A DNA stretch of 43,897 bases from Balamuthia mandrillaris (taxonomy: Eukaryota; Discosea; Longamoebia; Balamuthiidae), in the NCBI GenBank assembly GCA_031835245.1, contig JAVKOQ010000245.1:35001-78897 (forward strand), read 5' to 3'. Every line of letters begins with the position of its first letter. Position 1 is the stretch's first letter. The notes under the pieces were generated by a model that ran no database searches, was not told where the DNA came from, and saw only the letters and a program-made list of their open reading frames with translations. Below, one piece after another: positions 1-9,724 of the stretch. Both the position numbers and the translations under genes were made by a program.

Positions 1-588
1 TTCTTCCTTCAAGTGCTTCTCCAGTTGTTCGTCCCAAAGCCGCCGCAGTCGCTGTCCTTCGTTTTCTTCCTGCGTTTTCAGTTCTTCATCTTTTTCTTCC
101 CCGTTCTCCTCCTCACCAACAAGCACAACGCTCAACAAAGCGGCTGAAGAAGACGCGGTATTCCACACCTCCTTCCGAATGCCGTTCTGGTCAAAGTTGA
201 AGACAAACGCTCCGCTGCTGTCGCTGATGCCGCAGTGCAACAACGCCTCTGTGGAGTAGTTGCGGCTGGCAAAGCTTCCATGCGTCGGTTTGATCACCAA
301 CGCGCGTCCTCGGGAGGGGCCGAAAGGGCTCCGCAACACCTTGTTGCTTTGTGCTGCTTGTTCTTTCCGGCATAAGGGTTCTTTGCAAAGTGGACAAGAG
401 AGTGGATCCGCCACACCGTCAGAGCATTCGGCTTGAGGCAAAGCGAACAGAGTCTTCTCGCAGTGAACGAGTTGCAGGAGAGGGAGGGTCACGTCCATGG
501 CGGCTTCCTCCCTCTTTCTGCGTTTCTTCTCGTCTTTTAGGGAGCGTTGGATGGCCAACGCCAAGTCTGCGGCCTCTCTGTCTTCCAT
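1..588 (-). CDS. UIM-containing MKRN2OS/DUF4796-like protein, 3' partial
   Basis: The reading frame runs uninterrupted from an ATG at 588 to the window edge (196 codons seen, C-terminus missing). Residues 2-20 form a ubiquitin-interacting motif: an acidic start, then DLALAIQRSLKDE with the diagnostic Ala and Ser. A CPLC pair follows at about residues 65-68. Next comes a block reading LVIKPTHGSF...LLHCGISDSSG..FNFDQNGI, which resembles the MKRN2-opposite-strand (DUF4796) family from memory. The visible end is acidic and coiled-coil-like. The UIM suggests binding to ubiquitinated partners. The molecular role of the DUF4796 family is unknown to me. The ATG is the first in the frame and sits next to AT-rich DNA. 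The UIM call is firm; the family call is moderate. Confidence 0.7.
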   Translation of the reverse strand, partial: MEDREAADLALAIQRSLKDEKKRRKREEAAMDVTLPLLQLVHCEKTLFALPQAECSDGVADPLSCPLCKEPLCRKEQAAQSNKVLRSPFGPSRGRALVIKPTHGSFASRNYSTEALLHCGISDSSGAFVFNFDQNGIRKEVWNTASSSAALLSVVLVGEEENGEEKDEELKTQEENEGQRLRRLWDEQLEKHLKEE

Positions 589-997
589 GTTCCGATACTT
601 ATACTTGTGTTTTCTAGTTTTCGTTTTAACAAAAGATGAAAAAAATGAAGTTTAAAAAAACATATATAAGTATTATAGCAAGTTATTTTCTGTGAACACT
701 GTAATCTGGCAAGGGCACACAGCGAAAAAAAAAAAAGATGAAAAGAGAGTAAAAGCAAAGGAGAAGAATAGAAGAATAAAAAAGAAAGGTACCACCAACA
801 CAAACATAAGAAAGAAAAAAACTACTCTACGTGGTTCGCTTGAAGCTCATCTCTTTCGTTCTGGATTCAATTTTGCTGTCGAACGAAAAAATCATCAATA
901 ATCGACAACACATGATAATATTACGATAATTTTTCTTTTGGGGATTTTGATTGGCCAAATTTTAAAAAAACAGCAATAATTATCAACGAACACAAAT
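589..997. other. AT-rich divergent intergenic region
   Basis: This gap lies between two divergently transcribed genes (minus-strand start at 588, plus-strand start at 998) and so probably holds both promoters. It is A-rich, with a TATATAA-like string near 662-670 and several A tracts. The short open frames here have no coding character. No RNA gene was seen. Confidence 0.5.
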
Positions 998-2571
998 ATG
1001 AGGAAACGCAAGGTCCTTGCACAAGACGACCTCTCGCCAGAGGCACACCGATGCATCGCCCCAACAAACCCTTTTGCTACCAAGCAAAGGAAACACACCC
1101 CTCCCTCCTCTTCGACTGAAGCACATCATTTGTCTCTGCCGGATGAGCTGGTGTGTGCCCTCCTGGAAGCTCTGCCCGAACGCATGCAAGCAGTGGCCGC
1201 CCGTACCTGCCGCCAATGGTTCCACTGCTGCTCCTCTCTCCTCCGAAACAAGCTCTACGTCCACACGCTCTGCGGCAGCCTCTCACTGTTTCAATGGGCA
1301 GTGAAGGAGCAAGGCCTCCACCTGAACGCACGTGTGTCCAGTCTGGTCGCCCATAAAGGTGACATGGAGGTAATGCAATGGGCTAGAGAGCAAGGATGTG
1401 CTTGGAGTGAGTTGACGTGTGCCTTGGCCGCCAAGGCTGGACGTCTGGAGATGCTAAAATGGCTACGGGAGAATGGATGTCCCTGGAACCAGAATACTCT
1501 CTTCTTTGCGGTGCAGAGCGGGCATCTGGAAGTGGTGCAGTGGGCTTGGGAACAGGGATGTCATTGGGATTCCGCGCTGCTCAGAGTGGCAGCCAACAAA
1601 GGACACTTACATGTGCTGAAATGGGCGAAAGAGCACTGGCCTTCCAAAAACGAGGATCTCTGCTTTCACGCAGCTGACAATGGCCACTTGGAAGTATTGA
1701 AATGGGCCAGAGAGAACGGATGCCCGTGGGACAGTACGACTTCCACCGTTGCTGCAATACGCGGTATTTGGAAGTGTTGAAATGGGCCATAGAGAATGGA
1801 TGCTATTGGAACATGGACACAAGCAGCAGGGCGCTTAGCAACGGACACCTCGAAGTGCTGAAATGGGCCACGGAGAACGGATGCCCATGGGACCGTAGTA
1901 GGGCTTGCGCTGTTGCTGCCATGAATGGCCACTTGGAAGTGTTGAAATGGGCCAGAGAGAATGGGTGCGAGTGGAGCGATGAGACAAGCAGCAACGCACT
2001 CAGCAACGGACACCTTGAAGTGCTGAAATGGGCTACGGAGAACGGTTGTCCTTGGCCTGAAGGGGCTTGCGCCTATGCTGCGTCTACCGGCTACTTGGAG
2101 GTGCTGAAATGGGCGAGAGCGGATGGTTGCCCTTGGAACGAAGAGGTGTGCAGATTGGCAGCAACAAATGGCCACTTGGGAGTGTTGAAGTGGGCCAGAG
2201 AAAATGGCTGCCCTTGGGATCATCAAACATGCAGTGGGGCAGCAGGATATGGCCACCTAGAAACCCTAAAGTGGGCCAGAGAGAATGGGTGCCCGTGGAA
2301 TGCGGACACATGCGCTAAGGCAGCAAAGAAAAATCAGTTGGAGGCTTTAAAGTGGGCAAGGAAGAACGGCTGCCCTTGGAACGAGAAGACGTGCTTCTAT
2401 GCGGCGCTGTATGATAACCTGGAGGTGTTGAAGTGGGCAATCGACCACGGATGCCCTTGGAACGCCCGGGCCATCGGCCGCTTTGCCAAATTGCATTCAA
2501 ACGCGGCGCTGCTGGCCTGGCTGCGAGAGAACGGGTGCGACGAAAACTACCTAGTCTCTGATTTACGATAG
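998..2571 (+). CDS. F-box protein with about 16 ankyrin-like repeats (one frameshift)
   Basis: Intronless. Residues about 45-90 (LSLPDELVCALLEALPERM...TCRQW) form an F-box, which in this class recruits SKP1 of an SCF ubiquitin ligase. The rest is about 16 copies of a 26-27-residue ankyrin-like unit with consensus GHLEVLKWARENGCPW, expected to bind a substrate. The frame changes once, near 1763-1766: upstream the frame ends in a stop soon after ...AAIRG, while the frame one base away continues with YLEVLKWAIENGC to a stop at 2569-2571. One missing base explains it. Both halves are otherwise clean, so this is either a very young null allele or a sequencing error. Two adjacent repeat pairs around 1815-2060 are nearly identical, a sign of recent two-unit duplication. 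Confidence 0.82.
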
Positions 2572-2603
2572 GCCGATCAAAATTTCCTTAGTGATCTGAT
2601 ACA

Positions 2604-2611
2604 TGTCGACA
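2604..2611. promoter_or_regulatory. TGTCGACA palindrome upstream of the PPR gene
   Basis: A perfect 8-base palindrome lies 56 bases before the PPR start codon. The same octamer occurs five times upstream of UBA5 (40,382-40,468). Its role as a regulatory site is inferred from position and recurrence only. Confidence 0.4.
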
Positions 2612-2666
2612 CGGGAAAATATGAAACAAAAGAAAGAAAGAAAAATTTGTTCGCAAAAGAAGAGAG

Positions 2667-4097
2667 ATGCTTCGACGAGCAACAACGGCGGCCGCGGCTG
2701 GCCGCGTTAGGCCCACCACTTGGTACGGTCAGGCTCCGTTGCTGCAACGGTTCTCTGCGACTGCTACTTCCTCATCTTCGTCTTCTGTGGGTTTGCTGTT
2801 GAGCGCAACCCGGCGGAGTTATGCCACCCAACACTCCATCCAGCTGATCGAGGAGGAGCTGGAGCTGATCGTCGAGGAGCAGAGGCAGAACCGTGCGCCC
2901 TCCTTGCGGCGCAAGCGAGAGTTGGTGTCCCTGGTTGCGCAGACCAACAACGGGGAGTTGGTGGACAAGGTGATCGCACGCTTCCAAGAGGCCGGGCTGG
3001 GGACGAGCCGCGTGAGGGAAGGCCTCATCTCCGCCTACGTCAACGCCGGCGAGATGGACAAGGCCCTCCAGCTCTTCAGGGAGATGCGGGAGCGCGAAAG
3101 CAAGGGCGCCCGGCCCAAGGCCACCCTCTACGCCGTGCTTTTGAGGGGCCTCAAGGCGAAGCACCAAACGGGCAAGGTGCTCTCCCTCTACGACGACCTC
3201 CTCTCGATCGGCAGGCACCCCAACGAGGCCGTGCTCAACACCCTCGTCGACCACTACGCCAGGAACCGTCAGTTCGAGGAGGCCAATGAGGTGCTGGAGG
3301 TCATGCGTAGGTACCACGTCCGCCCCACGCTGGCCACCTACACCGCCCTCATGGACGCTCACTTCAAGGCCGGCGACTGGGAGAGCGCCGTAGCCGCCTT
3401 GAAAAACCTGCAAGGCCAGGGCTTCACCCCCGACGAGGTCACCCTCACCTCCTTGCTTACCGCTCACACCAAGAGCAGCAGCACCAACGGTGGCTCCATG
3501 AAGGAGGCCATTCGCATCTTTGAGTACATGCAAGAGAGCGGCCTGCCGGTGCGGAAAGTGGCCTACTCGGCTCTCATCACGGGCTTGGCCAAGGCCGGCC
3601 AGCTCAAGGAAGCCAAGGCTCGGCTGGACGAGATGAGGGGGCAGGGCTATAACGCGGACCACATCGCCTACAGTCCTCTCCTCTCTTCCTATTACTTTAC
3701 GGCCTTGCAGGGGGGCATGCCTTGGGGCACCGTCGTGGATGAGCACTTGCTGCCCCTATGGGAGGAGATCAGGGAGCAGGGCATCCTTTTGGACATCGAC
3801 GCCTACAAGCCCTTGCTCTTTGCTCTGGCTCGCAAGCAACAGCCTGTGAAGTCCTTGGGAGAGAAGGACAAGGCGACGTTGAACGAGATCTTTGGGGGAA
3901 TGGTGATGGAGCCTTACATCAAGCTAAGAGACCTGAACGGCATGTTGGCATGGTACCTCAAGTACGGCCACCTTGCGCATGCGGACCTCCTGTGGCAGGC
4001 CATGCAGCAGAACCAAGACAAGCGAGCAAAGGAGCTGACACCCGATTCGGTCACTGAGAACTTGGTTGCTCAACTCCAGAAAGGACTCGCTGCATAA
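2667..4097 (+). CDS. Pentatricopeptide repeat (PPR) protein, probably mitochondrial
   Basis: A single-exon gene of 476 residues. The N-terminus (MLRRATTAAAAGRVRP) is rich in Arg, Ala and Ser and lacks acidic residues, as expected of a mitochondrial targeting peptide. From about residue 95 a series of roughly eight helical-hairpin repeats of about 35 residues follows, with typical PPR wording such as GLISAYVNAGEMDKALQLF, TLVDHYARNRQFEEANEV and SALITGLAKAGQLKEAKA. PPR proteins bind single-stranded RNA and act in organellar RNA processing, stability or translation. No DYW, E or SMR domain follows, so this is a plain P-class-like protein. It is markedly more GC-rich than the surrounding intergenic DNA. 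The RNA target cannot be predicted here. Confidence 0.92.
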   Translation: MLRRATTAAAAGRVRPTTWYGQAPLLQRFSATATSSSSSSVGLLLSATRRSYATQHSIQLIEEELELIVEEQRQNRAPSLRRKRELVSLVAQTNNGELVDKVIARFQEAGLGTSRVREGLISAYVNAGEMDKALQLFREMRERESKGARPKATLYAVLLRGLKAKHQTGKVLSLYDDLLSIGRHPNEAVLNTLVDHYARNRQFEEANEVLEVMRRYHVRPTLATYTALMDAHFKAGDWESAVAALKNLQGQGFTPDEVTLTSLLTAHTKSSSTNGGSMKEAIRIFEYMQESGLPVRKVAYSALITGLAKAGQLKEAKARLDEMRGQGYNADHIAYSPLLSSYYFTALQGGMPWGTVVDEHLLPLWEEIREQGILLDIDAYKPLLFALARKQQPVKSLGEKDKATLNEIFGGMVMEPYIKLRDLNGMLAWYLKYGHLAHADLLWQAMQQNQDKRAKELTPDSVTENLVAQLQKGLAA

Positions 4098-4783
4098 AGT
4101 TATTCTTTCTTTCTTTCAAAAAGAAAGTACGTTTCGTTTCCATTTTTATTTGCTCTTTTTTTTGTTCTTTTCTTCTTTTCTGTTCGTTTCTCTTCTTTTC
4201 TTTTCTTTTTCTTTGAAGAACAGATAGCGAAGAGGGACAGAAAGGATAGAGAACAGGAAGAAAAAAAAAGCAAAGAGAAAAGTAAAAAAAAAAGCAAAGA
4301 AAAAAAAGGAGAAACCAGATGGACAACCGCCACGCGCCTCTCTCTTTTTCATGGTTTTTCTCCCACATGCCATGGATAGCCGGTTATCTCTGGTCCAAAC
4401 GAAGCACTTTGGTCTTTCAAGCTCGGGATGGCTTGAAAAGATTAACAAAAAAAATTGAAGTGGAAGCATTCTCCACACCGCCAACAAGGAAACTCTCTGC
4501 TGACTCTCCGCGAAGGGCACATCACCGCTTTATAGAGAGAGAGACCTAGAGGTTTGTCCTAAAAAGGGTATTACAGATGTCATCTGCTCCTTGATTTAGT
4601 AATCGTGACATCACGTTCAAAAATGTGATTAACCTTATATGGTCCACACAGATGTCACGATTACCTTAATTTAGAAATCGTGACGTCACATTTAAATGAA
4701 TTAACGCATTTGACATTTCGGATAAATAAAAAAAAATAATTCAATTTGAAACCAAAAAACAAAAAAAAACAAAAAGAGAAACG
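4098..4783. other. Intergenic region with homopurine/homopyrimidine runs and CRE-like elements
   Basis: The first 200 bases after the PPR stop are T/C-rich then A/G-rich (4,100-4,310), probably 3' UTR. The last 200 bases carry the repeated CGTGAC elements listed separately, then an AATAAA-rich, A-rich stretch just before the next start codon. No gene is supported here. Confidence 0.5.
4595..4695. promoter_or_regulatory. Direct and inverted CGTGAC[A/G]TCAC elements
   Basis: Two copies of a 26-base segment lie exactly 75 bases apart (4,595-4,620 and 4,670-4,695). Both contain TTTAG[T/A]AATCGTGAC[A/G]TCAC. Between them, 4,651-4,663 is a perfect 13-base inverted match to 4,600-4,612. The second copy contains TGACGTCA, the classic CRE/bZIP core. 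They sit 90-190 bases before the sulfotransferase start codon. A related pair occurs before the MITD1-like gene (37,214 and 37,304). Confidence 0.5.
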
Positions 4784-7208
4784 ATGCACAGCGGCTGGGT
4801 CAAATATCTTGCTGCGTTATGGCTGGCCGTCTTCCTGGTCTCGCAGCTCTTCTTCCTCGACCATCTCACCTCATTCTCCTCCTCCTCCTCCAATAACAAT
4901 AACAGCCGTAATCGGAATCGAGGCTTCGAGCCGTCCAAACTGCAAAGGAATTACGACCGCGTTTCTCCTTCTCCTTCTGCCAGACCTCCTCCTCCACCTT
5001 CTGGACGACCTCCGACACCGACACCAACGCCAGCGAAAGAGAAACCCGTTCCGCCTGTGGAGAGTTGGAATGTGTGGAGAGCGGATCCGCTCAACCCGAA
5101 CCCCACCAACAAAATATGCAGCGCCTCCCGTTGTAAGATCATTGCTGGTGGGTACACCCGTTCTTCTAGTACCTGGCAGGTTTGGTTTTTTTCGAGAGCG
5201 TTTTTCTTCTTCTTCTTCTTGTTCTTGTTCTTGTTGTTGTTCTTGTTCTTGTTCTTGTTCTTGTTCTTCTTGTTCTTGTTCTTCTTCTTCTTCTTCTTCT
5301 TCTTCTTCTTCTTCTTCTTCGTTCTTCTTCTTCTTCTTCTTCCTCTTCCTTCTTCTTCTTTCTTCTTCCTTCCTACTCCTTCTCCTTACTCTCTAATTCT
5401 TCTTCGCCATGCTTTTCTTATTATGCAGTTCAACGTCTTAAAGCTGTTGATGAAAGAAGCAACCGGTTTGGACGAGTCTCAAATCCACTTCGCACACGGA
5501 CACGACATCAAGGAGTTGAAAGCTGTATTGGACGTTCATTCGGTGAGCATTGTGAAGCTTCACGAGTACTTTGACCCAAGAACCGTTAAAGAGAACGAAG
5601 ATGGCGATGCTGTCTTTGTGTTCACTTCCATTCGTGATCCTAGAGACTCAGCTGCCTCTTGTTACCGACTGAAACAAAAAGGTTTTATTCTTTCCTCTTG
5701 TTTTCCTTCTTTATGTAGCGTTTTGTTTTAACCAAACAAAATAACAGGAACAAACTTGATTTCTGGAACAGCCACTTCATGCGAACACTTGGTAAAGAAG
5801 TACTTTGTGTGGTATCAAAACTGGTTGCCATTCTCCGACTACGACATGTCATACGTCGCTTCTGTCCTTAATCCCATTCAAGAGATCTCTAATATGGCTC
5901 AGGTTACTATTTCGCTTTGATTTCTTCCTTTTCGTTTCATATCCACTTTCATTCTTCGATTATTTTTTTTTTTGTTTTTACTCTTTTCCTGTTATTCATC
6001 AGTCTTTCAACTTTTCTTCTTTTTCGCTTGAGACCTCAACTGATAATCCACAAAACGATAACAGGTTTTAGGCATTACTCACCTAACGGAAAAGGACTTC
6101 GAGGCGATCCACCAACGAATCAATACAGATTACAAGAAGGAAGCCGGCAGAGGAAACTCGTGGAGCAGAAAAACGGGTTTCAACAGCTTTCACATCACAG
6201 ATAGCAACGGAGGCATCGGCGCCTTCACTCAAGTTCTCAGTGAGAAAAGCAAACAAGACCTCAATCGTCATTTCGGGCGGTGGCTCTGCTCTTTTGGCTT
6301 TGCTCGCTGCATCGTTCATCCGCATGAACAAAACGAGATTCGAGTTGTGGATGAATTTCATGAAGCTGCCCTGCAAGTTCCTTACTTTGGATTTCAGCCG
6401 AGCGTAACTGGTGTCAGTCATTTACCGCTGCAGAAGGACATGGTTGCACAAGGCGTGGAGGTGGCAAAAGGATGTACGCAAGATCAATGCAAAATTCTTG
6501 TTGTAAGCTCCTTTGGAGATGCTTCTGATTGGCTGGTACGATCCCGTTCTTTTTCTAGTCCTTTCGTTATGCTTTCTCTTTCAATATTTCTCTCTTTCTT
6601 TCATCTCTCTTCTTTGTTTACTCATTTTACTTCATTTTCTTTAGAATAACGCAATGAAACTGGTGCTCGAAAATGTAGTCGGAGTCGGAAACGAAGACTT
6701 CTTTGTTAGCTCCTTCTCGGAAGACGCATTGTCATCAACTGGCGATCTTATTCGAGCTTTCCGGCATCATCCCTTCGTTCTCGTCAAAGCTTCTTCCTCC
6801 CCATCTTTTCTCTTTGAAGACGACGAAGAAGAGGAAGAACACAACAACTCTTTCTTCAAAGCTCTCCAACAAGTTTCCAGGCTAGGAGGCTTCGTCTTCA
6901 CTTCTCAAAGAGATCCTCGCAACGTCGTTGCGGAATGCCAACAAGAGGAGTGTTTTTCTTCCTCTCACTCGTGCAAAGAAGCTGCTTCCTTCTCGATGAG
7001 ACAACACCAACGACTCTTGTCTCTCTCTGATCACGACAGCTTCTACGAACGTTGTTTTACGGACGCAGAAACGGAGCTCAGAGACTTGGCCGATGCTCTG
7101 CATTTGTACACTGATGTGATGGCGATGGAAGAGGAGAAGTGGAATCAACTTTTGGAGGAGCTGCAAAACTTGGCATTGCGGCGTTCTTCTATTTGTCCGG
7201 CTTCTTAA
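4784..7208 (+). CDS. Type II membrane protein with two tandem sulfotransferase-like domains
   Basis: Exons: 4784-5179, 5429-5681, 5748-5902, 6065-6535, 6645-7208; 612 residues. Residues 6-28 are a signal anchor, followed by a Ser/Asn/Pro-rich stem, so the protein should face the Golgi lumen. Domain 1 holds a PAPS 5'-phosphosulfate-loop-like segment (GGYTRSSSTWQ) and a 3'-phosphate-binding segment (TSIRDPRDSAASCYR). Domain 2 repeats the layout: CKILVVSSFGDASDWL for CKIIAGGYTRSSSTWQ and TSQRDPRNVVAECQ for TSIRDPRDSAASCY. The first intron splits domain 1 after STWQ and the last splits domain 2 after SDWL, both phase 0. The gene therefore arose by internal duplication after that intron existed. 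Domain 2 has lost the Ser/Thr-rich loop and is probably inactive. The substrate is unknown. Confidence 0.82.
5205..5395 (+). repeat. (TTC/TTG)n array in sulfotransferase intron 1
   Basis: A pyrimidine-rich trinucleotide array with TTCTTG and TTC phases fills most of the 249-base intron. Long Leu, Ser or Phe open frames across it are not genes. Confidence 0.85.
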
Positions 7209-7227
7209 GACGCAAAGTATTGCGATT

Positions 7228-7266
<39 letters not shown>

Positions 7267-7337
7267 TTTTTTGTATTCGTACAGTCGCAACTGAGAAATA
7301 AAATGAAAGTCACGAGAAAAAAAAAGAAAGGTGCTTC
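7209..7337. repeat. (GA)n repeat between convergent gene ends
   Basis: A perfect GA array at 7,228-7,262 lies between the sulfotransferase stop and the stop of the minus-strand U-box gene. An AATAAA at 7,297-7,302 may be the polyadenylation signal of the plus-strand gene. Confidence 0.7.
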
Positions 7338-7472
7338 CTATAGCTGAGAGTGCATGTTCCGCACGTGATTGTAGAGGTTAGTATCATTGCTCACTCTGTA
7401 ATCCAAATCTCCCGCCTTTGTTTGGAAAACAATTCGATATCATGAGCGGAAAAACAAGAAGAAGAGCGAAGC

Positions 7473-7512
<40 letters not shown>

Positions 7513-9654
7513 TACACTAAGAATCCAACAAATGGGACACACAAACTGCTGTTTGGAGTCCTTATCGTGGCCTGCGCTGATAATGTGGCTCAAGAACTCA
7601 TGAGGCTGACAAAGGTGAGAGCAGTTATCGTATGGACAACCCACCCTGCTGTAACATTTTTTTGTTAAAAAAACCTAGAATTATTCGAAAGCAAAGCCAC
7701 AAGAATGTAAGTACCCAAAAAGATCTTCCTCTTCTTCCGGTTGTGAACTGCATTTTTTTAAAAGTCACCCATTAGAATAAGCCTTCATTTATGTTTCGTG
7801 TTGATGGTACGTACTCGTTGGAATGATCAATAGCAAAGCCAGTCAACGCACTCGCCAGTTGGTCCATTGCAGATGATGTAGAAGCAGCAGCCGGAGAAGA
7901 CGAGGAGGAAGAGGTTGTTGCAGTGGTAGAGGCAGGAGACGCAGAAGAGGAGGCACGCCGACTGTTGGATTTCTCTCGTAACACTTTGATGGCCTTGGTT
8001 GGAGGCGGCGAAGAGGTCTTAGTTTTGTCTTCAGACTTTATCCCATGCGTTATGTTAGTATCGAAGAGCAGAAGCAGAAAAAGTTGAAATTCAGGAAACA
8101 GACAAACGAATAAGCAGGAATCGTACCATGCTGCGTTGAAGCTCGCGCAGGTTCGCATAACGCAGTTGAAGGGAAACGCTTCCGGTGACTTTTTCTCTCT
8201 TCTTTCCTTTGCCCGACTTGGAGAGCAGAGGAAGGTCCAATTTGAGTTTTTGACTCTTGTTGCTGTTTATTTGTTGCCAATCCACTTCTGCTTGTCCTAA
8301 AAACTTGTCTCCTCTTACTATAACGCAAAGTTAAAAAGCAGCAAAAGGAGATACGAGACCAACAGAAGGAATACGAAAGAGGAAAGAAGAAAGAAGCTAG
8401 CGAAAAGGAACAAAGGAATGGAAAAGACCTTGGGAAAGCGAGGCAGAGGCAAAGATTTCGATCCGTAAGCGTTTATCTCGTTCGTTCGGCGATTCTGTAT
8501 CAACATCACTAACACATTCAAGAAAAATAAGTCAACCCATTTACTATTTTGGCTCTGTTGAAGGCCTTCTCTCATTTACGTTTTCTTGTTTCTCTCTCCA
8601 TTTAGTAATGTAAGAAAGTTGAACGTACAAAATGAAGCATTCATTCCAAAGAGGACTGAGAGTGGCTTTCTTAGTCGAAGTCTGCTGCCTTCTCTTCTGG
8701 AAGGTCAGTTGACAATATGGGTTCGTTTTAGCTGTTTGTTTTTGTTAAAGAATAGAGTGAATAGAAGAAGAAACAGCAGCAGCAGAAGAGCAAGAATAAG
8801 CACAAGCACAAGCACAAGCACAAGCAAAAGCACAAGGACGAGAACAAGGACGAGAACGAGAACGAGAACGAGAACGAGAACGAGAACGAGAACAAGGACG
8901 AGAACGAGAACGAGAACGAGAACGAGAACGAGAACGAGAACGAGAGAGAACGGACGCGAGACCGAGAACGAGAACGAGAACGAGAACGAGAACGAGAACG
9001 AGAACGAGAACGAGAACGAGAACGAGAACGAGAACGAGAACGAGAACGAGAACGAGAACGAGCTAAAGACTTACAAAAGAGAGAGGAAGCATCGACGAGA
9101 TTCCGTGCCGACAACACATCAACGATCAGCTTGTAGTCATCCTCCGGCGATTTGTAATCCGGATTTATCTGCCTATTCAACTCCTCCGCCGATACTGGTC
9201 CTCTTATAACAATCACATCTTCCTCTTCTCCTTCCTCTTCTCCTTCTTCCTCCTCTCCTTCTTCTCCTTCTTCTCCTTCTCCGCCTTCGCTCTCCCCTTC
9301 GTTCTCGTCGTTCTCTTCGTTTGCTTGCGGCTTCTTCTTCGCAGCCTTCGAGGCCGTTTCCTTGTATTTCTGGTAGTGAGCGATGGCCTCGTTCAGCTTG
9401 TAGTTGGTGGCCAGCTCGGCCGTCGTCAGGGCCTGGTTGCACAGGGGGCACTTGCCGTGCTCCTCCACGAAAGGCCGGATGGTCGATTCGGAGAAGGTGT
9501 GTCCGCATTTTGTAATCGTCGCGTTTTCCTTTTCATTTATTCTCAGAGTTATATTTTTGAACGAAAAAAAAAACAGTAAAGGGTTTCATACCATCATTTC
9601 GAAAGTGATGGGGTCCTCAAAGAGGATGCTCATCCCAATGGAAGAACGCAACAT
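7338..9654 (-). CDS. U-box E3 ligase with C2 domain and Di19-type zinc finger
   Basis: Nine exons on the minus strand: 9654-9592, 9528-9075, 8731-8629, 8508-8429, 8317-8127, 8035-7815, 7747-7715, 7648-7516, 7415-7338; 451 residues, all phases consistent. Residues about 8-65 are a U-box/RING-like fold (LFEDPITFEMM, KCGHTFSESTIRPFVEE, GKCPLCNQAL). A long Glu/Gly-rich linker follows. Residues about 152-275 are a C2 domain (KLIVDVLSARNLVD, KTNPYCQL, LSPLWNECFIFDV, LRIEIFA, GDKFLGQAEV). Its usual calcium-binding Asp residues are mostly missing, so calcium-independent binding is likely. A Ser-rich linker leads to a C-terminal finger at 386-449 (CPYDNC...H..H, CPIC...GDLDY, YNHVRNMH), like the finger of RNF114/RNF166/KCMF1. 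Exon 8 has a CAGCAG acceptor, so one residue may vary. The combination is unusual. Confidence 0.8.
8770..9060 (-). repeat. (GAGAAC)n hexanucleotide array in U-box gene intron
   Basis: Degenerate AAGCAC units lead into long runs of GAGAAC, written on the plus strand, interrupted near 8,941-8,965. On the coding strand this is CGTTCT and so pyrimidine-rich. It lies between exons 2 and 3. The apparent Arg-Thr, Glu-Asn and Arg-Ser proteins are artefacts. Confidence 0.85.
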
Positions 9655-9724
9655 GGTGCTTCTATGGCTCTTTCTTGCTTTTGCTTCTTCTTTTATTTTT
9701 ATTTTTGCTGCAATCAAAAAAAAG

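Noticed and set aside
2772-3746. 324-codon open frame antisense to the PPR gene
   Set aside because: It is a GC-rich antisense shadow; the plus-strand frame has clear PPR repeats and a targeting peptide.
8770-9060. Open frames of Arg-Thr, Glu-Asn and Arg-Ser repeats on both strands
   Set aside because: They are readings of a GAGAAC microsatellite inside an intron of the U-box gene, with no flanking coding character.
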